Shown here: positions 7,067-16,359 of the stretch, in pieces
Position numbering within the stretch: position 1 is the stretch's first letter
How the letters are laid out: the number at the start of each line of letters is the position of its first letter
Notes under the pieces: generated by a model
The model's input: only the letters and a program-made list of their open reading frames with translations
What the model was told of the DNA's origin: nothing
Databases searched by the model: none
Program-made: the position numbers and the translations under genes
NCBI GenBank assembly: GCA_018608545.1
Contig: JABAZI010000051.1
Location: forward strand, 1 to 34,888
Direction: 5' to 3'
DNA from: Polaribacter sp.
Lineage (GTDB): Bacteria; Bacteroidota; Bacteroidia; Flavobacteriales; Flavobacteriaceae
Length of the DNA stretch: 34,888 nt

Positions 7067-8533
7067 TTAGTATACGTAAATGTTATCTATAAAGAAAGAT
7101 TTATCTCCTGTTGCAGTTGCATCTGTACCAACTTCATATTTGATTTGATCAAGATTCCCTCCACTTTCAACAAATCCTGCAAAATCAGATAAAGAAATAT
7201 CTACACTAGTCCATGCACCATTTTCTAGAGAAGCATCAAGACCTGTTTCGAAAGTTCCTCCATCGGCTTGTGTATTAATAAGAACAACTTTTAAAGCTGA
7301 AATATCACCAGAATATATATCCATATGAATCATTGTCTTACCAGTAAGATCAACTCCTGAAAATGCATTTCCTTGGTAATTCAATTGAGAATACCCAAGT
7401 ATATTATTTCCATCAATATCAATTGCTGCAAACTGAGTTTCTTGACCCCAATTTGGATATGCGTCAAAAGCTTCTGGAGCAGTATAAGAATCACTGTAAA
7501 TAGAAGATACTTCTGACTGATCTCTTGTAGGCGCTGCTGGAGCTGTATCAGGTGTCGCTACTACAGGACATCCGTTAGCCGCTTCACCAGCAACATCTGG
7601 ACAATCATCGTCAATATCAAGTACACCATCTCCATCTACATCTGTTGTTGGAAGTTGAGCACCTGCAGAACCAACTCTAGCAAATTTAAATTGCCAAAAT
7701 CCTGCTCCCATTTGAATATGAACAGTCAATTGGTTTTTATCATCAGATATGACAGCACCACTATAAGTAAGGCTTTCTTTAGCATTTGCTGGATCTTTAA
7801 GTTCAACACCATTAGCAACTCTAGAAATACCTAAGAATGCTCCCATACCGTCTATAGTAATAGTACCATCTTCAGTATTGTGAGACCATGTAGCTGTTGC
7901 AGTTCCGTCAAAAGGAGCTAAAGCATCACCACAGCCTTCTTCAGCTACAGCATCCCAACCAACTTCTTGCCAAGTTGCATCTCCTAAAATATTGTGAAAA
8001 GACATGTCATCTTTAAACTCGTAAATATCGTCAAAAAAACATGCTCTCGATTTTAAATCAGAAAGTGAATTTGCCCACCATTGACCACCAGCTGCATAAA
8101 CTTCCATAGTTTCTCCAACCCATAAAGCTCTTGCCTCATGTAAAAGAACCCATTGACCAACTAAATCTGATTGCTCTACCACAACATTAACTGTAGTCGT
8201 TTTAGTTACATCGTCTGCACCTGCAGCAGAAGCAGTAACAGTAATATCATATGATGCAGATACTGGAGGATATGTATAAGAAACAGCAGGCCCTACTGTT
8301 GCTATCACATCGTCTGTAGCATCAGTACCAAAATCTACAGAATAAGAAGTAGCTCCATCTGCAGTAGGTAATACGGAAACAATGTTTCCTGAACCGGATG
8401 CATCTACACTGAAATCTAGATTACTGATGGTTATAGTAGAACCACCTCCTGTATCATCGTCACTATCACTAGAACATGATACAATTAGTAAACTTGCAAA
8501 AAGCAAGAAACTCATTTTTTTTAATAAACTCAT
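7067..8533 (-). CDS. Multidomain surface glycan-binding lipoprotein (PKD, TSP3-like and CBM-like domains)
   Basis: The start at 8533 (488 residues) gives the leader MSLLKKMSFLLF ending LLIVSC (Cys20), followed by the acidic SSDSDDDTG, which resembles the acidic signals that send Bacteroidota lipoproteins to the cell surface. The domains in order are: a PKD/Ig-like sandwich at about 31-119; a Trp-rich beta domain at about 123-289 that opens with LVGQWVLL like lipocalin-like folds; one TSP3-type calcium loop DVDGDGVLDIDDDCPD at about 298-313; and a C-terminal jelly-roll CBM-like domain at about 336-488. No catalytic motif is seen. Its position directly after susD is where SusE/SusF or SGBP-type proteins sit, so binding of beta-glucan at the surface is inferred. 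The exact ligand cannot be read from the sequence. Confidence 0.8.
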   Translation of the reverse strand: MSLLKKMSFLLFASLLIVSCSSDSDDDTGGGSTITISNLDFSVDASGSGNIVSVLPTADGATSYSVDFGTDATDDVIATVGPAVSYTYPPVSASYDITVTASAAGADDVTKTTTVNVVVEQSDLVGQWVLLHEARALWVGETMEVYAAGGQWWANSLSDLKSRACFFDDIYEFKDDMSFHNILGDATWQEVGWDAVAEEGCGDALAPFDGTATATWSHNTEDGTITIDGMGAFLGISRVANGVELKDPANAKESLTYSGAVISDDKNQLTVHIQMGAGFWQFKFARVGSAGAQLPTTDVDGDGVLDIDDDCPDVAGEAANGCPVVATPDTAPAAPTRDQSEVSSIYSDSYTAPEAFDAYPNWGQETQFAAIDIDGNNILGYSQLNYQGNAFSGVDLTGKTMIHMDIYSGDISALKVVLINTQADGGTFETGLDASLENGAWTSVDISLSDFAGFVESGGNLDQIKYEVGTDATATGDKSFFIDNIYVY

Positions 8534-8571
8534 AATTTTTGTTTTTAATTTAATGTTAATTAACGTATTCA

Positions 8572-8594
8572 ACAAGTTGTGTTTTACAACTTGT
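8572..8594 (-). repeat. Perfect stem-loop between susD and the binding-protein gene
   Basis: Arms ACAAGTTGT (8572-8580) and ACAACTTGT (8586-8594) form a perfect 9-base stem with a 5-base loop. It starts 5 bases after the susD stop and ends 38 bases before the next start at 8533. There is no T-tract on the minus strand, so an mRNA processing or stabilising role is more likely than termination. Confidence 0.6.
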
Positions 8595-8599
8595 ATTTT

Positions 8600-10180
8600 T
8601 TAATATCCTGGATTTTGTCCCCAAGTACTTAGCGCATTTGCCAGCTCTAACTCTACTAAAGGAATTGGAAATATTTCATTTTTATTTTCATCAAAAGTAA
8701 CTTCAGTTTCTGCAGTTTGGTCTGGTCTGGTTGCATTATAATTATCAAAGGCTTCTTTTGCCTTACCAGTTCTTACCAAATCGAAGAAACGGTGTCCTTC
8801 ACCTGCAAATTCTATACGTCTTTCATCAGCAATAGCTACCAATAAATCTGATTCTCCATTATAAGGATAATCGTGAGAATTGTTTCCAAAAGCTCTGTTT
8901 CTAACTTGGTTTAAATAAGAAATTGCATTAACTCCACCACTTTGTGCTGCAGCCTCTGCAGCCATTAATAACACATCTGAATAACGAATAGATCTGTAAT
9001 TATTGTCATAGTTTAAAGGATCTGAACCATTTCTATTACTTTCATTTTCTCTAGTAGGAAGGTATTTTCTAGTAAAATAACCTGTGTTCTCTCTACTTGG
9101 TGAGTAACTTGTAGCGCTTGGTTTCAAGATAGTAATATCTCTTCTTTGATCTCCAGCTGCATATGCATCATATAATTGCTGTGTAGGCAAACTAAATCCC
9201 CAACCTGATTTGTATACAGGTCCAGTATAATCCCTAGGAGCATTATTTTGAGGCAAGTAATTTCCTTCACTACATTGAATACAACCCCAACCAGCACCTT
9301 CTACACTTGTATACTGAACTTCAAATACTGAACCAGGACCGTTTTCTCCACTTTTTTCAAACACATTTGTCGAAGGCAAACTGTAAAACCCACTGTTAAT
9401 TACTTTGTTTAATTCAGTTGCAGCCGCACTAAATTTAGAGTTATCAAATGTACCGTGGTACAGGTAGACTTTACCAAGTAAGGATTGTGCAGCTGTCTCG
9501 GTAATTTTATATTTTAGACTTGCATCTGTTGTAAAAGTTGGTAAACCAAGAGCAATAGCTTCTTTTAAATCTTCCTCAATTAAAGCATATGCTTTTGCAA
9601 TACTACCTACTCTATTTACATCGTATTGCTCTCCAATCCTGATTCGTTTGTCTTGAATTCTAGAGACTCCGTTTCTTTCTTCAACAGATAATGGAATATC
9701 TCCAAAGAATTTAACTAATTCAAATGCGAAATAAGCTCTCAAGAAATAAGCCTGAGCTAAAATTTCGTCTTTCCCTTCAAAATCTGTTTTATTTTGAAAC
9801 TCGAGAATATAATTTGCTCTTCCCATGGCTGCATACATAAATCTCCATATATCTCTCAATTGGTTGTTGTCTGCAGGAGTTATATCCATTTTATCTACTC
9901 TTTGCAAAGTGGGTTGATCATAAGTAAAAGGATCTCCACCAAGAATAATGTCATCCGAAGCACCTACGATGGTTAAAATATTTAGATAAGTCGTTTGCAA
10001 CATATCGTATGCACCAATCAAGGCTTTTTCATAATCTTCAGGTGAATTAAAGTAATCATCTGAATCTTGAGCGATTGGCTCTAGTTCGTCTATATAAGAA
10101 TTACATGAAACAAACATGGAAGCGAGTACGAAGCTAAATATAAAAATTTTGCTGTATTTTTTTACTTGAAGTGTTTTCAT
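8600..10180 (-). CDS. susD: SusD/RagB-family nutrient-binding outer membrane lipoprotein
   Basis: A 526-residue protein with a lipoprotein leader: KKYSKIFIFSF, hydrophobic core, then MFVSCNS with Cys26. SusD features are the N-terminal YFNSPEDYEKALIGAYDML segment, tetratricopeptide-like helices with AQAYFLRAYFAFELVKFFGDIPL near 142-162, the SVRYSDVLL-like motif (here SIRYSDVLLMAAEAAAQ) and the C-terminal DERRIEFAGEGHRFFDLVRTG block followed by NEIFPIP. SusD proteins form the lid over the SusC barrel and bind the polysaccharide or oligosaccharide before import. The start is 11 bases after the susC stop, so the pair is co-transcribed. The likely ligand, a beta-1,3-glucan oligosaccharide, is inferred from GH16, GH3 and the phosphorylase in the locus. 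Confidence 0.95.
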   Translation of the reverse strand: MKTLQVKKYSKIFIFSFVLASMFVSCNSYIDELEPIAQDSDDYFNSPEDYEKALIGAYDMLQTTYLNILTIVGASDDIILGGDPFTYDQPTLQRVDKMDITPADNNQLRDIWRFMYAAMGRANYILEFQNKTDFEGKDEILAQAYFLRAYFAFELVKFFGDIPLSVEERNGVSRIQDKRIRIGEQYDVNRVGSIAKAYALIEEDLKEAIALGLPTFTTDASLKYKITETAAQSLLGKVYLYHGTFDNSKFSAAATELNKVINSGFYSLPSTNVFEKSGENGPGSVFEVQYTSVEGAGWGCIQCSEGNYLPQNNAPRDYTGPVYKSGWGFSLPTQQLYDAYAAGDQRRDITILKPSATSYSPSRENTGYFTRKYLPTRENESNRNGSDPLNYDNNYRSIRYSDVLLMAAEAAAQSGGVNAISYLNQVRNRAFGNNSHDYPYNGESDLLVAIADERRIEFAGEGHRFFDLVRTGKAKEAFDNYNATRPDQTAETEVTFDENKNEIFPIPLVELELANALSTWGQNPGY

Positions 10181-10191
10181 AATTTATAATA

Positions 10192-13100
10192 TTAAAAAGT
10201 TAAGCTAAGTCCTAAAATGAATGTTTTTGCTACTGGATAGAAACCTCTATCAATCCCACCTCCAATTGCATCTCCACTAGAAGCAGAAGGGTCATAACCA
10301 GAATAATTGGTAAATGTGTGAAGGTTATTTGCTGACAAAAACACACGAAGGCTGTTCAATTTTATTTTATCTAAAATATTTTTATTAAAAGTGTACCCTA
10401 ATTGTACATTTTGTATTCTAACAAAGGATGCATCTTCAACATAATAATCAGAAAATAAATCTGTATTAATAGAAGCTCCAGAGGTTGCTCTAGGTTCTGT
10501 ATTGCTTGGATTTGTTGGTGTCCATCGATCTAAAACTCTATCACCTTTGTTGGCTAATAAATTAAATCTTTGATAATCTCTAACCATGTTATTTCCAAAG
10601 GAACCAACTGCAGATAAACTAAAATCGATATTCTTGTAAGAAAAACCTAAATTCAAACCTGCTGTCATATCTGCAATAGGATCTCCAATATCTGTTTTGT
10701 CTTCTTCTGAAATGTATCCATCTCCGTTTGTATCAACAAATTTTAAATCTCCCACTCCTGCTCCTTTATGATACACATTAAGATTCTCAACAGGTGCATT
10801 TGCATCTAAAGCATCTATTTCTCCTTGATTTTGATAAATTCCATTTGTTTTGTATCCATAAAAATATCCCAGAGAGTGCCCTGCTTCCATGCGAGAAGTT
10901 ACAATTCCAGTACCAACTCCAAAACCACCACCTTGTTCGAAACCGGCTAGGTTACCTACATAAGTTACTTCATTATTAATGCTGGTGAAATTAAAACTCG
11001 CATTGAATTTAAAATCATCTGAGAACTGGTCTCTATATGAAATTAAAAATTCAACTCCTGAGTTTTCAACCGTTCCGGCATTAATTGCAGGAGCACTAGA
11101 ACCAATTCCAGCAACTCCAGTTAAAGCTGAAGATTGTGGTTGTATTAATAAATCATCAGTAGTTTTTTTGTAAACATCTAAATTAAAAGAAATCTTATTA
11201 TTTAAAAGCGCTACATCTAAACCAATATTACCTGTAGAAGTCGTTTCCCATTTTAAATAAGGATTTCCTAGCTGACCTTCAGCTATTCCTACCAATAAGT
11301 CCGATTCTGAAACTTCCAGACTGTTACTGTAAACACCTTCGCCGTTCAAAGACCCTACATACGGGAAATTCCCTCCTGAAACTCTATCACTTCCTAATTC
11401 TCCATAACTAACTCTTAATTTTAGAGAGTTTAAAAAGTCATTATCCTTAAGAAAATTTTCTTCTGTAAGATTCCATCCTAAAGAAACTGCATGAAAATAA
11501 CCAACATTAAAGTTATCGACTTTACTAAACCTAGAAGATTGATCTCTTCTTATCAATGCCGATAATAAATATTTTTCGTTGTAGTTGTATTCTAATCTTG
11601 CAAAATAAGACAATAATCGATTCTTAAATTGATTTCCTCCAGTTTCTATAGCTGCAGGTTGAAAACGAGGATTTATAGTTTCAAAATTGGCAATACTAGC
11701 CATATCGATCGAATTCCCGTCATCTTTTAACGAGATACCACTTTGACCTGCAAACAATCCTTTCGTCTCAAACATTTCATGACCTAAAAGCACTTTAAGA
11801 TTGTGAGCATCGTTAAAAGTGTCTTGATAGGTTAATATGTTATTCCAAGTATAATCATCGTAAGTATCTTCATTTTGTGAAAACTCGTTGTTGGTTGTTC
11901 TACTTAAAGACTTATTACCTCCTAAGAAAACCAACGGTCTGAATACTTCTGTTTTTACAACAGCATGATTCATTAAATACTTTGTTCTAATAGATAGTTT
12001 GTCGTTAAATTTGTAGGTTGCTGCCAAAGTTGGACTTATTTTATCTACGATAGCTTTATTGTATGTGCTTGCAATCTGTGACAATGGATTAGAAACTTCT
12101 ATCGCACCTGTTTGTACAATTCCATAACCATTTCGTAATGATTCATAACCAGCATCTCTAAGAGGATTCGGATCTTTTGGCAATGTAAAAGGGTCTGCAT
12201 TCACAGCGTTGTATAATACTGCACCAATACCACCTTCTGCCAAAGAATTTTTTTGTGAATGTGTAAAGATAGTAGTTGCAGTTAGTTGTAATTTGTCAGT
12301 TAGATCATATCTTACATTAGCTCTCGCTGTAAGTCTGTTATAATTTGATTTTTCTAAACCTATAATTCCATCTTGAGTAAGGAAAGAAGTTCCAAAGGAA
12401 TAGGCAATTTTATCGGTTCCTCCACTCGCATTGATGTTCGCGTCATACATTCCTGCTAATTCGAAAACTTCATTTTGCCAATCTGTATTCGCTAGTGGTT
12501 CTGTAGCACTCACTTTAGGATCAAAAACTAAACCTGTAGAGGGTTGTATGAAATATTTACTTGAATTAGTCGCTTCATTAACATAAGCTGCTAAACCAGC
12601 TGCATTGAGTAAGTCGATTTTTTTACTAGTTTGCTGTAACGTAAAATTGGTGTTTACCGTAAATTTTAAATCTGTATTTTTAATTCCTGATTTGGTTTCA
12701 ATCAAAATAACACCATTCGCAGCAAGTACACCATAGATTGCAGCAGTTGCATCTTTTAATACATTTACACTTTTAATATCATTTGGATTGATTACCGATA
12801 AGTCAGTAATTCGGTTACCATCTACTAATATTAAAGGACTGTTATCTCCATTGGTAGAAACACCTCTAATTCGAATATTTAAACCACTACCAGGTGATCC
12901 TGAATTAGAAGTAATGTTAACTCCTGAAACCTGACCTTGCAAAGCTTGCTCAATTCTTGTAGGATTTAATTTTTCAATAGTTTTTGAATCTACAACAGAT
13001 ACTGCTCCTGTTGCTTCTTTTTTTCGTTGTGTACCATAACCAACAACAATAATCTCTCCTAAAGACTCTGCTTCAGTTTCCATCATTACATTCATTATCG

Positions 13101-13359
13101 TTGCATCAACAATAACCTCTTTTACTTTATACCCTAGGTATCGGTATACGATTGTCGCACCTTTTTCAACATTTTTCAAACTGTAAAAGCCATCAAAATC
13201 TGATTGCGTTCCTTTGCTTGATCCTTTCAAAATGATACTTACACCCGGAAGTGTATCACCATTTTCTGCATCCTTTATAACTCCTTCAATATTCAGTGTT
13301 TGCGACATGGCGCTTAAACTAAACAAAAGAACAAATAGAAATGTAAATTGTATCCTCAT
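10192..13359 (-). CDS. susC: SusC/RagA-family TonB-dependent outer membrane transporter
   Basis: The 1055-residue protein has a signal peptide (about 1-19, ending SAMSQ), a carboxypeptidase-D regulatory-like domain (about 22-105, with the GDTLPGVSIILKGSSKGTQSD stretch), a TonB plug starting around GEIIVVGYGTQRKKEATGAVS near 107-125 and containing ALQGQVSGVNI, IRIRGVST and PLILVDG, and a 22-strand-type barrel ending FILGLSLTF with the C-terminal Phe needed for barrel assembly. It imports large oligosaccharides into the periplasm using TonB energy, with SusD as lid. It is the first gene of the transport operon, 204 bases after the regulator gene, with a long dyad in its leader. Specificity for laminarin oligosaccharides is inferred from the neighbours. 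Confidence 0.96.
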   Translation of the reverse strand: MRIQFTFLFVLLFSLSAMSQTLNIEGVIKDAENGDTLPGVSIILKGSSKGTQSDFDGFYSLKNVEKGATIVYRYLGYKVKEVIVDATIMNVMMETEAESLGEIIVVGYGTQRKKEATGAVSVVDSKTIEKLNPTRIEQALQGQVSGVNITSNSGSPGSGLNIRIRGVSTNGDNSPLILVDGNRITDLSVINPNDIKSVNVLKDATAAIYGVLAANGVILIETKSGIKNTDLKFTVNTNFTLQQTSKKIDLLNAAGLAAYVNEATNSSKYFIQPSTGLVFDPKVSATEPLANTDWQNEVFELAGMYDANINASGGTDKIAYSFGTSFLTQDGIIGLEKSNYNRLTARANVRYDLTDKLQLTATTIFTHSQKNSLAEGGIGAVLYNAVNADPFTLPKDPNPLRDAGYESLRNGYGIVQTGAIEVSNPLSQIASTYNKAIVDKISPTLAATYKFNDKLSIRTKYLMNHAVVKTEVFRPLVFLGGNKSLSRTTNNEFSQNEDTYDDYTWNNILTYQDTFNDAHNLKVLLGHEMFETKGLFAGQSGISLKDDGNSIDMASIANFETINPRFQPAAIETGGNQFKNRLLSYFARLEYNYNEKYLLSALIRRDQSSRFSKVDNFNVGYFHAVSLGWNLTEENFLKDNDFLNSLKLRVSYGELGSDRVSGGNFPYVGSLNGEGVYSNSLEVSESDLLVGIAEGQLGNPYLKWETTSTGNIGLDVALLNNKISFNLDVYKKTTDDLLIQPQSSALTGVAGIGSSAPAINAGTVENSGVEFLISYRDQFSDDFKFNASFNFTSINNEVTYVGNLAGFEQGGGFGVGTGIVTSRMEAGHSLGYFYGYKTNGIYQNQGEIDALDANAPVENLNVYHKGAGVGDLKFVDTNGDGYISEEDKTDIGDPIADMTAGLNLGFSYKNIDFSLSAVGSFGNNMVRDYQRFNLLANKGDRVLDRWTPTNPSNTEPRATSGASINTDLFSDYYVEDASFVRIQNVQLGYTFNKNILDKIKLNSLRVFLSANNLHTFTNYSGYDPSASSGDAIGGGIDRGFYPVAKTFILGLSLTF

Positions 13360-13385
13360 AAAAACATTATTTTAATTTTTGATAA

Positions 13386-13410
13386 ATTTAACGATAAGTT
13401 ATTGTTAAAT
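13386..13410 (-). promoter_or_regulatory. 25-base near-perfect inverted repeat in the susC leader
   Basis: Arms ATTTAACGATAA (13386-13397) and TTATTGTTAAAT (13399-13410) are complementary at 11 of 12 positions, the remaining one being a possible G-U pair, around a single central base. The repeat starts 27 bases upstream of the susC start codon and downstream of the best -7 box candidate. It could be the operator of the adjacent regulator or an mRNA leader structure. Confidence 0.45.
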
Positions 13411-13465
13411 CCATAAAAAAAACCACTACAAAAAATATACATTGTTTTTTTTTAGGAAAACATAG

Positions 13466-13473
13466 CAAATATA
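13466..13473 (-). promoter_or_regulatory. Candidate susC promoter -7 box
   Basis: On the minus strand this reads TATATTTG, an exact match to the Bacteroidota -7 consensus TAnnTTTG, about 107 bases upstream of the susC start codon. No clear TTG -33 element lies at the expected distance, as might be expected for an activator-dependent promoter. Exact matches are not rare in such AT-rich DNA. Confidence 0.4.
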
Positions 13474-13563
13474 GGGTTTTAATAATAGTTAATAAAAATT
13501 AGAAAATGAAGTTATGTATTTTGTTGTAGCAATGTATAGTTCAAATAAAGTTGCGAAGAGGTA

Positions 13564-16359
13564 TTACAATTCAATAATATAACTCGTTAAATTAGAATCA
13601 TGGGGTAACTCCATTTTTTTTCTCAATCGATACCTTTTAACTTCGACGCTTCTCGGAGAGATGTTTAAAAGTGGTGCAATTTCTTTTGAAGATAAATTTA
13701 ACCTAAGGTACGCACAAAGTCTTAAATCATTTGGGGTTAGATTCGCATGCTTATCTTTGACCTTTTTAAGAAAGTTTTTATCTGCATTATTAAATGCTTC
13801 CTGAAACATTTTCCAATCATCCGTATTATTTAGATTTTTGTCTATAATCTTTACCACTTTAGAAACGTTCTTATCTCCTCCAGTAACCAACTCGTTTTTT
13901 ATATTATTTAAGAAATCATTTTTCTTAATCATGTTCATAGTTGAAGAAGCTAATTCTCTATTTTTACTGTCAATATCACTTCTTAATTTTTCATTGTTAA
14001 GCTTTATAATTTCTTGAGAACTCTCTAGTTCTTTAAGAGCAGCCTCTTTTTTAGTTTTCTCCAACAGAGCTTCTCTTTGTTTTTTATAATATCTTTTTGA
14101 AGTAATGTGAAACAAGTAGAATACCAATAAAAATAAGATCACATAAATTATTATTAGTGCATTAGACAAGTACCAAGGTCTGTCAATGACAAAATCAAAA
14201 ACCGCTTCATTAACGGTCAATTCCCCCCCAACAATGGCCCTCACTTTAAAAGTATAGGTACCGTAAGAAATATTCTCAAATAATACAGATTTAGAGTCAG
14301 ATAAGGAGCTCCATTGTTTTGTTTGACCTAATAATATGTATTGATATTTAATACTTTTAAATTTACTAAAACTAGGCACTCCAAAATAAAATTCAAAATT
14401 ATTTTCATCAGATGAAAATTCACTTTGTTCAAATAAATTTACTTTGTTTTTAGGTTTATCTAAGATGTAATTATTAATTTTATTGATAGTCACTTTAAAA
14501 TCTTTCGCTTCATTTAATTTATTTAAATTGATTGCGATATAACCATTTGAAGTACCAATAAGATATTTTTGATCCTCTAAATGTATGATATTCTCATAAC
14601 CATACGTTGCCTTTGGTATCGAAGCAGAAATAGGGATACTATTAACAATAGGTTTATTACTCAATTTACCTGGAATCAAATAGTTAATCGTTTCTTTAGA
14701 AAAAGACCAAAGAATTGTATTTGACTGATTAAAGGCCAGTTCTGCTGAAATGAAATTATCTTCAGAGACTAACTTACTATATATACTATCTCTTTTGAAA
14801 AAATCCTTTTTATTATCATATAAATAAAGACCACTCTTACTTGAATATATAATTTTATCTTGGAAAGAAATTAATGAAGAATGTAGACCCTTTTTTAAAG
14901 ATTCCTCCTTAGTGAGGTGAATGACCTCTCTGTAATCAGAATCTAAAGTAAGTTTAAACACTCCCTTGTATTCATGATTGACAAAAAATTTAAACGCATC
15001 GTATTTTGCAATATATTTACTAGAATTATTAAATCCTTTAATTTTATTTCTTAATCTCCAAATATTGTTTTTTCTTTCAAGTACGTACAATCCATCATAA
15101 CAACCTTGAATAATAATATTTTTATCTATCTTGTTTAAGATCCATGTTCCTTGTTTGTTAAAAATTAAGGTTGATTTATTCTTATTGATTAGAAAAGTAC
15201 CAGAAGTATGTCCACAAAACAACTGATTGTCAATGATTTTCAAACTCCAAACCTGACCTTGAGTATTTTCTATTAGTTTAAAACTTTCATCAGAATCAAT
15301 ATTTCGATAAAAGAGACCCTGATTGGTTCCTAAATATAATTTGTTGTCAAAAACAATGGATGCATAAATTGTACCTATAAAATTACTATTGTTATTATAT
15401 ATTTTAAAAGGCGAAGTACTATTTATGTTATTAATTCCATTATCTAAACCTAACCAAATGGTATTTTCAACATCCTCAAAAACAGACAGAACAGTGTTAT
15501 TATGTAAACCTGAATCTTGAGTTATTTGAAAGTTAAGATCTCCTTTACTGTTTAAAGAAATAAAACCATCAGAAATAGTTCCCAAAGCAAACTCCTTATT
15601 TCTAAGTAACTTAGCACTATATACTGTTATATTTTTAAGCAATTTTTCCGAAGAAGTTTTCCACTTTTTAAGAACTCCACGGTCTAAATAGAAAAAGCCA
15701 GATTTTTGAGTTAAAAACAACAACTTATCTTCTTTCTCAAATATTTCAACTATGATGTTTTCTTTTAAAATTTGATGATCAGAAACCAACTTTGGTTCTC
15801 CGTTTTCAATTTTAAAAACACCTTTTTGACCTTCTTGGAAATAAATAAACTCATTTACTTTTGTTAATTTGTGAAGGTTGAACTCAGATTCAATAATCTT
15901 TAACTTATTTGTATCTAAATTATAGAGGTAAATTCTCTGCAAAGATTTAAAAAGAACCCATCCATCAATTTCTAAAATATTCCAAATCTGTTCATCTTCT
16001 AACATTTGGATATTTAATTTTTTAGCGATTGAGGAAAATTCTAATTCACCAAAATTATTTTTTTTCCAATAACCAAAATCCATGTAAAAACCTGTAAAAA
16101 TCTTATCATCTAGAACTTTAACAGATCTCATTATCGTTTCATTTGGTGTAGGATACAGCTGCCAAGAAGCACCATTAAATTCCAACAAACCCTTGTTATT
16201 AGCAATATAAATAAATTTATTTTCAGACTGAGAAATAGACCAATTTTGATTTTCAGCCTTGTAGTCTTTTGCTATGTATGTATTGATCGGAGGCAACTCT
16301 TGTGCAGGCATTAAAAATGACGACAGAAGTAACACAGATAATATAACAAACTTATTCAT
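13564..16359 (-). CDS. Membrane-spanning one-component regulator: beta-propeller/Y_Y_Y sensor with LuxR-type HTH
   Basis: The 931-residue protein has a signal peptide (about 1-18), a large periplasmic region of propeller-type repeats (for example TIWLGLDNGINNIN and KLYLGTNQGLFYRNI), a Y_Y_Y (triple tyrosine) domain around 650-728, one membrane helix near 733-754 after WYLSN, a charged coiled coil of about 60 residues, and a C-terminal HTH at about 873-931 (LTPNDLRLCAYLRLNLSSKEIA, then ISPRSVEVKRYRLRKKM). There is no histidine kinase, receiver or phosphotransfer domain, so it differs from the hybrid two-component systems common in these loci and should link periplasmic sensing directly to DNA binding. 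It lies directly upstream of susC on the same strand, which argues that it controls this locus in response to a glucan oligosaccharide. The ligand and the DNA site are inferred. Confidence 0.87.
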   Translation of the reverse strand: MNKFVILSVLLLSSFLMPAQELPPINTYIAKDYKAENQNWSISQSENKFIYIANNKGLLEFNGASWQLYPTPNETIMRSVKVLDDKIFTGFYMDFGYWKKNNFGELEFSSIAKKLNIQMLEDEQIWNILEIDGWVLFKSLQRIYLYNLDTNKLKIIESEFNLHKLTKVNEFIYFQEGQKGVFKIENGEPKLVSDHQILKENIIVEIFEKEDKLLFLTQKSGFFYLDRGVLKKWKTSSEKLLKNITVYSAKLLRNKEFALGTISDGFISLNSKGDLNFQITQDSGLHNNTVLSVFEDVENTIWLGLDNGINNINSTSPFKIYNNNSNFIGTIYASIVFDNKLYLGTNQGLFYRNIDSDESFKLIENTQGQVWSLKIIDNQLFCGHTSGTFLINKNKSTLIFNKQGTWILNKIDKNIIIQGCYDGLYVLERKNNIWRLRNKIKGFNNSSKYIAKYDAFKFFVNHEYKGVFKLTLDSDYREVIHLTKEESLKKGLHSSLISFQDKIIYSSKSGLYLYDNKKDFFKRDSIYSKLVSEDNFISAELAFNQSNTILWSFSKETINYLIPGKLSNKPIVNSIPISASIPKATYGYENIIHLEDQKYLIGTSNGYIAINLNKLNEAKDFKVTINKINNYILDKPKNKVNLFEQSEFSSDENNFEFYFGVPSFSKFKSIKYQYILLGQTKQWSSLSDSKSVLFENISYGTYTFKVRAIVGGELTVNEAVFDFVIDRPWYLSNALIIIYVILFLLVFYLFHITSKRYYKKQREALLEKTKKEAALKELESSQEIIKLNNEKLRSDIDSKNRELASSTMNMIKKNDFLNNIKNELVTGGDKNVSKVVKIIDKNLNNTDDWKMFQEAFNNADKNFLKKVKDKHANLTPNDLRLCAYLRLNLSSKEIAPLLNISPRSVEVKRYRLRKKMELPHDSNLTSYIIEL

